A DNA stretch of 7,136 bases from an uncultured Hungatella sp. Lineage in GTDB: Bacteria > Bacillota > Clostridia > Lachnospirales > Lachnospiraceae. The position numbers and the translations under genes are program-made. A model generated the notes under the pieces. It did no database searches. It was not told the DNA's origin and saw nothing but the letters and a program-made list of their open reading frames with translations. Positions 1 through 5,524 of the stretch are shown here, one piece after another (the first letter of the stretch is position 1; each line of letters begins with the position of its first letter). The stretch covers positions 1-7,136 of the forward strand of contig CAJUEJ010000053.1 in NCBI GenBank assembly GCA_910585435.1. The letters are read 5' to 3'.

Positions 1-1
1 A

Positions 2-349
2 CTTCTGGAGGCGGCCAATGTGCGCTCCCGGAATGAGTTTGTGACCGAGGCGCTGAAGTTCTACTGCGGCTATCTGAATTCCAGAAAGGCAGAAAACTAT
101 CTGTTGCAGTCCCTGTCCTCCGTCCTGACCAGCACGGTGCAGGATACGGAGAACCGTCTGGCCCGGATGGATTTCAAGATCGCGGTGGAGTTGTCCATGC
201 TGGCGCACATGATCGCCTACCATTCGGAAAGCCAGATCGATGAAAGTGCATTCCGGAAGCTCCATGCAAAGTGCGTGGAGGAGGTGAAGCGTCTCAATGG
301 TGCGGTGGAGCTGGGTGACGCATACAAATATCAGAAACGTGAAAACTAA
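2..349 (+). CDS. Ribbon-helix-helix-like mobilisation accessory protein, 5'-truncated by the window edge
   Basis: The reading frame is open from base 2 to the TAA at 347-349, so the gene starts upstream of the window; the GTG at 20 lies inside the frame and has no ribosome binding site. The first visible residues (EAANVRSRNEFVTEALKFY) match the second helix of ribbon-helix-helix DNA-binding proteins, where an SRNEFV-type helix N-cap is followed by an amphipathic helix ending in FY. The rest is a helical tail with the stretch KCVEEVKRLNG, which I remember from the small protein found ahead of the relaxase in Tn1549-like elements. Known of such proteins: they bind near the origin of transfer, help the relaxase and often repress the operon. 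Inferred here: the same role, from fold resemblance and position upstream of the relaxase. The N-terminal beta strand that would contact DNA is outside the window, so the fold call is partial. Confidence 0.72.
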   Translation, partial: LLEAANVRSRNEFVTEALKFYCGYLNSRKAENYLLQSLSSVLTSTVQDTENRLARMDFKIAVELSMLAHMIAYHSESQIDESAFRKLHAKCVEEVKRLNGAVELGDAYKYQKREN

Positions 350-378
350 GAGGAAATAATTTTATTGATTTTGCATAT

Positions 379-402
379 GGACTGTCAGGGCAGTTTTTGT
401 TT
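379..402 (+). terminator. Weak intrinsic-terminator-like hairpin after the RHH-like gene
   Basis: Bases 379-385 can pair with 390-396 around a CAGG loop (386-389), and five T (394-398) followed by G and TTT overlap and extend the right arm. The core ACTGT/GCAGT contains only two G-C pairs and one G-U pair, so the stem is weak. Its place 30 bases after the TAA of the RHH-like gene fits a terminator or attenuator. The small gene downstream may therefore be transcribed only by read-through or from its own promoter. Confidence 0.35.
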
Positions 403-415
403 ATGTTGGTTGGAA

Positions 416-422
416 AAAGGAG
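416..422 (+). promoter_or_regulatory. Ribosome binding site that sets the start of the small helical gene
   Basis: The sequence AAAGGAG lies ten bases before the ATG at 433. The in-frame upstream candidates (TTG at 397, ATG at 403) lie before this site, so 433 is the preferred start. Confidence 0.6.
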
Positions 423-432
423 TGAAGTGAAA

Positions 433-717
433 ATGGACAGAGAAGAGAGCTACGAGATGGTGATCCGGGAGATAACGGAGACAGCAGTGCGTGAACGCAA
501 TGAGCATTCGCCGGAGGACCAGGAACTGCAGGATAAGGTAGCCAGGCTGAGCAAAGAGATGCAGGAAAAGACAAAAGACCTGCCGGAAGATGTGAAGAAG
601 GCCATCACGGATTATGTGGAGGCGACCCTGCTGGCGGCGGACCATGATTGCTTATATCTGTATGAGCAGGGAGCGAAGGACTGCGTGGCGCTGCTGAAGA
701 AGCTGGGTGGGCTCTAG
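433..717 (+). CDS. Small conserved helical protein of conjugative elements, function unknown
   Basis: This encodes a 94-residue, highly charged, almost entirely helical protein ending in TAG. The start at 433 is chosen from AAAGGAG at 416-422; the in-frame TTG at 397 and ATG at 403 would add 12 or 10 residues but lie ahead of that site. The first two thirds are rich in E, K, Q and R and look like an extended coiled or helical hairpin. The C-terminus carries a more hydrophobic YLYEQGAKDCVALLKKLG segment, a pattern I recall from small uncharacterised proteins next to relaxase genes in Firmicutes conjugative elements. No signal peptide or membrane segment is visible. Its base composition matches the relaxase rather than the AT-rich gene that follows, so it belongs to the transfer backbone. 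No biochemical function can be assigned. Confidence 0.75.
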   Translation: MDREESYEMVIREITETAVRERNEHSPEDQELQDKVARLSKEMQEKTKDLPEDVKKAITDYVEATLLAADHDCLYLYEQGAKDCVALLKKLGGL

Positions 718-722
718 AAATA

Positions 723-774
723 GATATGAGGTGTCCTGAGTGTTATTACAAATATTTAGGACACTTTATATTAT
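723..774 (+). terminator. Long 22-bp hairpin, terminator-like, between the small gene and the AIPR gene
   Basis: Bases 723-744 can pair without interruption with 751-772 around a six-base loop (745-750). The centre is the perfect inverted repeat GTGTCCT (731-737) / AGGACAC (758-764). The outer and inner parts include six G-U pairs, all with G in the left arm, so the structure is strong only in RNA read from the + strand. The core 14-bp stem (731-744/751-764) is followed by TTTATATTAT, which resembles the U-rich tail of an intrinsic terminator. It starts five bases after the TAG of the small gene. It probably ends transcription from the transfer operon ahead of the AIPR gene; an attenuator or RNA-level control element in the AIPR leader is the alternative. 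Confidence 0.55.
745..772 (+). promoter_or_regulatory. Candidate promoter for the AIPR gene
   Basis: ATTACA (745-750, four of six matches to TTGACA) is separated by 16 bases from TATATT (767-772, five of six matches to TATAAT). This would start transcription around 779 and give a short leader before the ATG at 805. The -35 box is weak and the region is AT-rich, so chance matches are likely. The candidate overlaps the loop and right arm of the hairpin, so transcripts from it would lack the complete hairpin. Confidence 0.25.
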
Positions 775-804
775 GAGAAATTCTTTATAAAGAGGTGCCA
801 AATA

Positions 805-2601
805 ATGTCTAATTATGTTGAAAAGAAAAGGAAATTTTGGTACGATAATACTATTCTGAGAATAGGAGGTACTATCGTGGATCCGATTACAAAAAAATTT
901 CTTGGGGAGTTCTGTAATTCATTTGAATTAGGGAATATGGATCAGATTAAGGTTTTTGAACATTTTTGCAATTATTGCTGTGTAAATAAAGAAAATGGTA
1001 TTGTAGATATTAGATTGAATGATATGTCTACAGGAGAGAATGCCCAAGGAATTGATGGTATAGCAATTATTGTTAACCACAAATTAGTTACCTCTGTATC
1101 TGAGATTGAATTTCAAATTTTAAATAATCGTTCATTGGACGTTAAATTTGTATTCATTCAGGCGAAGACATCATCTTCTTTTGACAATGCACTAATGTTA
1201 AATTTTATGAATTTTGTTAAAGTATTCTTTTCAAATGATATTTCAGAATTTAACACATCCGAAATAATGAACTTTTTTGAAATGAAAGAATATATTTATG
1301 AGCATGCAGAGTGTATGATAGAAGCCAACCCACAATTGGCAATGTACTATGTAACTACAGGAAAATGGGTTGAAGATAGAACATTAAAAAAATTAGTTGA
1401 AAGGTATGAAACGGAATTAAAAGAGTTAAACATATTTTCAGATATTAAATTTGTTCCATGTGGTGCAACTGAAATACAATCACTTTATCGGAATACAAAA
1501 AATGTGTTATCAACAAAGTTTAAATTTGAAAAATGTGTTGTAATGTTTGGGGATGAAGATAGTGATAGTATAGGGTATAGTGGAGTTATACCGTTTAAAG
1601 AATATCGAAAAATAATTATTAATGACAGTGATTCGTTAAAACCTGTTTTCGATGATAATATACGAGATTTTTTAGGAAATAGAAATTCTGTTAATAAGGC
1701 CATATTAAGTACATTACAAAATTTAGATATTAATTCATTTTGCATGCTTAACAATGGAATTACTATTATTGCGAAAAAAGTTTCATTGACAGGAACAACA
1801 GCTGTGTTGACAGATTACCAAATTGTGAATGGTTGTCAAACCAGTCACATACTTTATGAAAATAGAAATTTGGATAATATTGATGAACTGTTAATTCCAA
1901 TAAAAGTTATAGGGACAAAGGATGAAACCACACGCAACAGTATTACAAAAGCTACAAATAGCCAAACCTCTATAAAACCAGAACAATTGGAGGCATTATC
2001 TGATTTTCAAAAAAATTTGGAAACGTACTATACTACCTATGATGAGGCTCAGCGGTTGTATTATGAGAGAAGAACAGGGCAGTATAGGCTTGAATCAATT
2101 CCTAAAACCAAAATTGTTAATATTCCACAGCAGATAAAATCTGTTTCTGCGATGTTTTTGGATAATCCTCACGGAGTATCTGGAAATTATGGTGCGATAG
2201 TGAAAAAGGTAGGAGGAAAAATATTTAGAGCAAATGATAAACCAATTTTATATTATACAAGTTCTTTAACACAATATAAAATAGAGAAATTAATATCAGA
2301 AAATATTATCGATAAGCAGTATAATAAGTGCAGATATCATGCCATGATGCTTTTTAGAATATATGTATCTGGGAAAAAAGTTCCACGGTTTAATGCTAAT
2401 ACTATGGAAAGTTATTGCCAAAAGATTATTGATATTTTACAAGATGATTCTCGATACCCAATAATATTCTGCAAGATTGTAGACTTTATTATAGAGCAAG
2501 AAAGTATTGATTTTAATGATAGAAAGACATTTGAGAGAAAGGAAACAACGGATTATCTATTAGAAAAAACAACAGAGATGAAAAGATTCATTGATCAATA
2601 A
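805..2601 (+). CDS. AIPR-family abortive-infection (phage resistance) protein with PD-(D/E)XK-like nuclease motif
   Basis: This 598-residue protein has the conserved signatures of the AIPR family (abortive infection phage resistance): NIRDFLG at 285-291, LNNGITIIA at 315-323, IVNGCQTS at 340-347, ATNSQT at 383-388 and YERR at 420-423. Near the N-terminus, D84 in GIDGIAI followed by FIQAKTS with Q119 and K121 fits a PD-(D/E)XK nuclease core (D...QxK), suggesting nucleic-acid cleavage; this is motif reading, not proof. The start ATG has AGAGGTG (791-797) seven bases upstream, and the gene ends in TAA. Known of the family: members give abortive-infection phage resistance, but the mechanism is poorly described. 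The gene is far more AT-rich than its neighbours (17 of 60 G+C in 1621-1680 against 31 of 60 in 4681-4740), which marks recent acquisition. No second subunit, methylase or antitoxin is adjacent, so it appears to act as a single-gene system. Confidence 0.85.
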   Translation: MSNYVEKKRKFWYDNTILRIGGTIVDPITKKFLGEFCNSFELGNMDQIKVFEHFCNYCCVNKENGIVDIRLNDMSTGENAQGIDGIAIIVNHKLVTSVSEIEFQILNNRSLDVKFVFIQAKTSSSFDNALMLNFMNFVKVFFSNDISEFNTSEIMNFFEMKEYIYEHAECMIEANPQLAMYYVTTGKWVEDRTLKKLVERYETELKELNIFSDIKFVPCGATEIQSLYRNTKNVLSTKFKFEKCVVMFGDEDSDSIGYSGVIPFKEYRKIIINDSDSLKPVFDDNIRDFLGNRNSVNKAILSTLQNLDINSFCMLNNGITIIAKKVSLTGTTAVLTDYQIVNGCQTSHILYENRNLDNIDELLIPIKVIGTKDETTRNSITKATNSQTSIKPEQLEALSDFQKNLETYYTTYDEAQRLYYERRTGQYRLESIPKTKIVNIPQQIKSVSAMFLDNPHGVSGNYGAIVKKVGGKIFRANDKPILYYTSSLTQYKIEKLISENIIDKQYNKCRYHAMMLFRIYVSGKKVPRFNANTMESYCQKIIDILQDDSRYPIIFCKIVDFIIEQESIDFNDRKTFERKETTDYLLEKTTEMKRFIDQ

Positions 2602-2641
2602 AATGCAAAAAGATATTCTCAAGGTTATTGTTATAAGATGC

Positions 2642-2672
2642 TTGATGGGCCAAGGTGGAAGGGTATTATAAT
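2642..2672 (+). promoter_or_regulatory. Candidate promoter for the relaxase gene
   Basis: A perfect TATAAT (2667-2672) lies inside the palindrome upstream of the relaxase. TTGATG (2642-2647) matches four of six positions of the -35 consensus but with a long 19-base spacer. Transcription would start near 2679, just ahead of the ribosome binding site at 2692. Because the same palindrome can also be read as part of a terminator, only one of the two readings may be real. Confidence 0.3.
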
Positions 2673-2691
2673 ACTTTCACCTTTTCTTTTT
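2654..2691 (+). terminator. Hairpin with T-rich tail after the AIPR gene
   Basis: GGTGGAA (2654-2660) pairs with TTTCACC (2675-2681, one G-U pair). After a two-base bulge this encloses the perfect 12-base palindrome GTATTATAATAC (2663-2674). The stem is followed by TTTTCTTTTT (2682-2691), the usual layout of an intrinsic terminator. It lies 52 bases after the AIPR stop codon and directly before the relaxase ribosome binding site, so it would stop AIPR transcription from entering the relaxase gene. Confidence 0.5.
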
Positions 2692-2697
2692 GGAGAG
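2692..2697 (+). promoter_or_regulatory. Ribosome binding site that sets the relaxase start
   Basis: GGAGAG lies five bases before ATG 2703. The in-frame GTG at 2655 is upstream of this site and within the hairpin, so it is not used as the start. Confidence 0.7.
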
Positions 2698-2702
2698 AAA
2701 CT

Positions 2703-5285
2703 ATGGCAAAACTAATCTTCACTAGCCGCTACATCCGTGACGCTCCACCGGAACATCTGCAGAACTATGTGCGCTACATCAGTACCCGTGAGGGTGTGGA
2801 GAAGGTGGATGAGAGCAAAAAGAATCTTCCGGTTACTCCTGCACAGAAGGATCTGATTCGGCAGCTCCTGAAAGATATGCCGGAGTCCAAAGACATGCTG
2901 GAGTATGAAGACTACCGCCAGCATTCCACTATCGGCAATGCCTCCGAATTCATCACCCAGGCACTGGAACGGAACCTGGACATGGCAGCGATGAAAGAAA
3001 ACTATGTGGATTACCTGGCGAACCGTCCCCGCGTGGAACGGCTCGGTGAGCATGGCCTGTTTACAGATGCAGGAAAGCCGGTGATCCTTGCAGAGGTGCA
3101 GAAAGAAGTGTCAGAACACAAAGGCCCTGTCTGGACCCATGTGGTCAGCCTGCGCCGGGAGGATGCCGCGAGGCTTGGATATGATTCTGCCAGAGAGTGG
3201 ATGACACTCCTGCGTTCCAAACGTGCCATGCTCTGTAAGTACATGAAGATCGACAGTGAGGATTTGAGATGGTATGCGGCTTTCCACAATGAAGGGCATC
3301 ATCCCCATGTACATTTGATGGTCTACTCGTCAAAGGACAATGACGGATACCTGACCAAAGCCGGTATCGAAGCCATGCGCTCAGAACTGGCACATGATAT
3401 CTTCCGCCAGGACTTTGCACAGATCTACGAAGGGCAGAATCTGGCGCGAAACAGCCTGAAGGAGAAAGCGGCAGAACGGATGTGCCTGCTTACAGAGGAG
3501 AAGGGTGTATGTGAGAACCCAACCATCGGGGAGAAGCTGCAACTGCTTTCCGAGCGACTGAAAAATACCAGAGGAAAAAAGGTATATGGTTATCTGAAAG
3601 CGGATGTAAAACGGCTGGTGGATCAGAGCGTAGATGAGCTGGCAAAGGAGCCAACGGTAGCGGAAGCCTACCAGGCATGGGGCGAATGGCAGGATCAGAT
3701 CCTGCTGACTTATTGCTCAAAGGCTCCGTCCCTGCCGCCGCTGTCCAGCCAGAAACAATTGAAAAGTATCAAGAACATGGTGATTGCCGAAGCATTGAAA
3801 TTGGGTGATCGCCATTTTTTGTATGAAACTTCCATGCAGGGGAATGACCACACCCGGATCCGTCTGGATGAGCTGGAAGAAGAAACCATTTCGGATGAGG
3901 GGGAGGAAGCGGAAGCAGCTTCTGCAGTCACGGAAGACAGGAGCGTTGTGACAAATGCAGAAGATCCCCTGCTGGAACCGGAAATGCCGTTTTACGAAGA
4001 AGGAGAGAATAGGTCTGCAAAAGCAGAATGGAACAAGTGGTACAAACTGGCCCGCAGCTATCTGTACGAGAGTGAAAGGATCCCGCAGGATTTTGCGGAA
4101 GCCATGGGTCTGTTTGCGCTGGAAGCAGATTCAGGGAATGGGCTTGCCATGTATGACCTGGGTCGGATGTGGGCAGACGGTCTTGGGGTGGAGGCGGATC
4201 CGGATACGGCACAGGAATGGTACCGCAAAGCGCTGGCAGCCTTTTTGTCTGCAGAAAAGGAACTGCCGGAGAGAAAAAAGACGTATCTGCAGTACCGGAT
4301 CGGAAAAATGTATCTCGCCGGTCTTGGCTGCATACAGGACAACGAAGCTGCTGCGGTCTGGTTGAGACAGGCCGCAGAAAAACAGCACAAATATGCCCAG
4401 TATACCCTTGCCGGTCTGTATGCCAGAGGCCAGGGTGTAGAAAAGGACTTGGAGCATGCATTTACTCTGTATCAGGCATCTGCCGCACAGGATAATCCTT
4501 ATGCCAGTTATGAACTGGGGAAGATGTTTCAGAATGGGAGCGGGACGGAAAAGTCGGCAGCACAGGCGGAAGTTCATTTTCAGAATGCATTTTCCGGTTT
4601 TCTGGTTCTGGAGAAACAGGGCCATGATGACAAACTGCAATACCGTCTGGGACAGATGCTGCATCAGGGTATCGGTACAGAAAAAGATGAGGAAGAGGCT
4701 GTCCGGTACTGGCAGCTGTCCGCAAAGCTGGGAAATGTGAATGCCAAGTATGCCCTGGGAAAGTTCTGGCTGGATACCGGAACCGGAGATATCCGTCAGG
4801 CTATGGAATGGCTGGAAAAGGCGGCAGAGGCAGGAAATGCTTCCGCCCAGTATGCATTGACGAAGATCTATCTGGAAGGCCGGCTGGGGGAGAGGGATAC
4901 CGAAAAAGCGGTGGAACTGTTGCAAAAAGCAGCGGAACAAGGGAACGGATATGCAGCATACCGTCTTGGAAGGTTGTATCTGGAAGAAAAGAACATACCA
5001 AAAGATGCGGAGAAAGCTGTCCACTGGCTTACCGAAGCAGCTGATCAGGATCTGCCATTTGCCCAGTACCGCCTGGGGAGTGTGTACCTTTTGGGGGAGG
5101 ATGTGCCGCAGGATCTGGAAGAAGCCGTGAGTTGGCTGGAGATGTCGGCAGGAAATGGAAATCAGTACGCCCAGTATGCTCTTGGAAAGTTCTATCTGTG
5201 CGGTCAGCCGGGGATGCCCCGTGATAAGGAAAAAGCAGTTCTCCTGCTGGAAGCATCCGCAGCCCAGGGAAATATCTATGCATAG
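2703..5285 (+). CDS. MobP3-type relaxase with C-terminal Sel1 repeats, truncated by an in-frame TAG
   Basis: The product of 860 residues would nick the origin of transfer and pilot the single strand to the coupling protein. The start follows from GGAGAG at 2692-2697. The relaxase domain occupies roughly residues 1-260: an N-terminal strand (AKLIFTSRYI), a Tyr-bearing helix with YVRYISTREG at 22-31 (candidate nucleophiles Y22/Y25, not resolved), and a histidine-rich metal-binding motif HNEGHHPHVH at 195-204. A helical region and an acidic linker (about 388-440, rich in E and D) follow. From W446 to the end come about eleven Sel1-like repeats. The frame stops at TAG (5283-5285) in the middle of a repeat start, where CAG (Gln) would give the usual AQ; the same frame then stays open for 73 more codons that look like the family's normal basic C-terminus. 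The intact protein would be 934 residues. Truncation may impair recognition by the coupling protein, so function is uncertain. The family name is from memory of related elements. Confidence 0.85.
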   Translation: MAKLIFTSRYIRDAPPEHLQNYVRYISTREGVEKVDESKKNLPVTPAQKDLIRQLLKDMPESKDMLEYEDYRQHSTIGNASEFITQALERNLDMAAMKENYVDYLANRPRVERLGEHGLFTDAGKPVILAEVQKEVSEHKGPVWTHVVSLRREDAARLGYDSAREWMTLLRSKRAMLCKYMKIDSEDLRWYAAFHNEGHHPHVHLMVYSSKDNDGYLTKAGIEAMRSELAHDIFRQDFAQIYEGQNLARNSLKEKAAERMCLLTEEKGVCENPTIGEKLQLLSERLKNTRGKKVYGYLKADVKRLVDQSVDELAKEPTVAEAYQAWGEWQDQILLTYCSKAPSLPPLSSQKQLKSIKNMVIAEALKLGDRHFLYETSMQGNDHTRIRLDELEEETISDEGEEAEAASAVTEDRSVVTNAEDPLLEPEMPFYEEGENRSAKAEWNKWYKLARSYLYESERIPQDFAEAMGLFALEADSGNGLAMYDLGRMWADGLGVEADPDTAQEWYRKALAAFLSAEKELPERKKTYLQYRIGKMYLAGLGCIQDNEAAAVWLRQAAEKQHKYAQYTLAGLYARGQGVEKDLEHAFTLYQASAAQDNPYASYELGKMFQNGSGTEKSAAQAEVHFQNAFSGFLVLEKQGHDDKLQYRLGQMLHQGIGTEKDEEEAVRYWQLSAKLGNVNAKYALGKFWLDTGTGDIRQAMEWLEKAAEAGNASAQYALTKIYLEGRLGERDTEKAVELLQKAAEQGNGYAAYRLGRLYLEEKNIPKDAEKAVHWLTEAADQDLPFAQYRLGSVYLLGEDVPQDLEEAVSWLEMSAGNGNQYAQYALGKFYLCGQPGMPRDKEKAVLLLEASAAQGNIYA
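4038..5282 (+). repeat. Array of about eleven Sel1-like repeats within the relaxase
   Basis: Residues 446-860 of the relaxase consist of repeating units, mostly 34-37 residues long, with the pattern AQYxLGKxYLxGxGVxxDxxEAVxWLxxAAEQGNxY. Examples are the units beginning AQYTLAGLY, LQYRLGQML, AKYALGKFW, AAYRLGRLY, AQYRLGSVY and AQYALGKFY. Two units (starting AMYDLGRMW and ASYELGKMF) are longer because of insertions near their ends. Sel1 repeats form TPR-like helical hairpins that make protein-protein contact surfaces. The array is divergent at DNA level, so it is an old duplication rather than a recent tandem repeat. The TAG codon falls at the start of what would be a twelfth unit. Confidence 0.85.
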
Positions 5286-5507
5286 TTTTTGTTGGAACAC
5301 ATGGATTCCTTCCGGGATCCGGATCTGGTGCTGGCAGCCACCAGACTGATGCACCATCTGTCCAGAATCTTTCAGGAGGATTACCGGAGGGCATCGGGAG
5401 GCTCCGGTATGGGGCATATTGACAGAAGGCGGAGACGGAAACTGCAGGAGAAACGGATGGCACAGGGACATAGGAAGGATGACCATGAGCCGCAGCAGAC
5501 CATGTAA
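5286..5507 (+). pseudogene. Separated C-terminal part of the relaxase, downstream of the in-frame TAG
   Basis: Directly after the TAG, in the same frame, lie 73 sense codons ending in TAA (5505-5507). They read FLLEHMDSFRDPDLVLAATR and continue through a helical LMHHLSRIFQEDY stretch to a strongly basic segment (IDRRRRRKLQEKR) and AQGHRKDDHEPQQTM. This is the tail I remember from intact MobP3/Sel1 relaxases, and codon use is like the upstream part, so it is coding sequence cut off by one base change (CAG to TAG fits). No ribosome binding site precedes the in-frame TTG (5289) or ATG (5301), so independent translation is unlikely; it is made only if the stop is read through or suppressed. A sequencing error is the other explanation. 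Confidence 0.75.
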
Positions 5508-5524
5508 AGACAGGAGGCGAACAG

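Noticed and set aside
350..432. Origin of transfer in the gap ahead of the small gene
   Set aside because: The only inverted repeat is the short terminator-like hairpin, and I recognise no nick-site consensus. The origin may lie outside the window.
718..2702. Insertion-sequence or transposon ends around the AIPR gene
   Set aside because: I saw no transposase and no matching inverted or direct repeats between the two flanks. The hairpins on each side do not share sequence.
2655..2702. GTG at 2655 as the relaxase start
   Set aside because: It would add 16 residues encoded by the hairpin and the T-rich stretch and lies upstream of the strong GGAGAG site that serves ATG 2703.
3928..4461. Minus-strand frame of 177 codons, and others over the relaxase and Toprim genes such as 5029-5568
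   Set aside because: They lie entirely or mostly within well-supported + strand genes, are Pro/Ser/Arg-rich as antisense frames usually are, and match no family I recognise.
5283..5285. TAG recoded as glutamine throughout the element
   Set aside because: The small gene at 433-717 ends at TAG, with a second in-frame TAG two codons later and then TGA, and no other gene in the window has an internal TAG. A single mutation or read error is simpler.
4131..5486. A 451-codon open frame on the minus strand across the Sel1 repeats
   Set aside because: It is the antisense of a clearly recognised repeat array; the repetitive GC-rich codons keep the opposite strand free of stops. The translation has no family resemblance and shows only mirrored periodicity.
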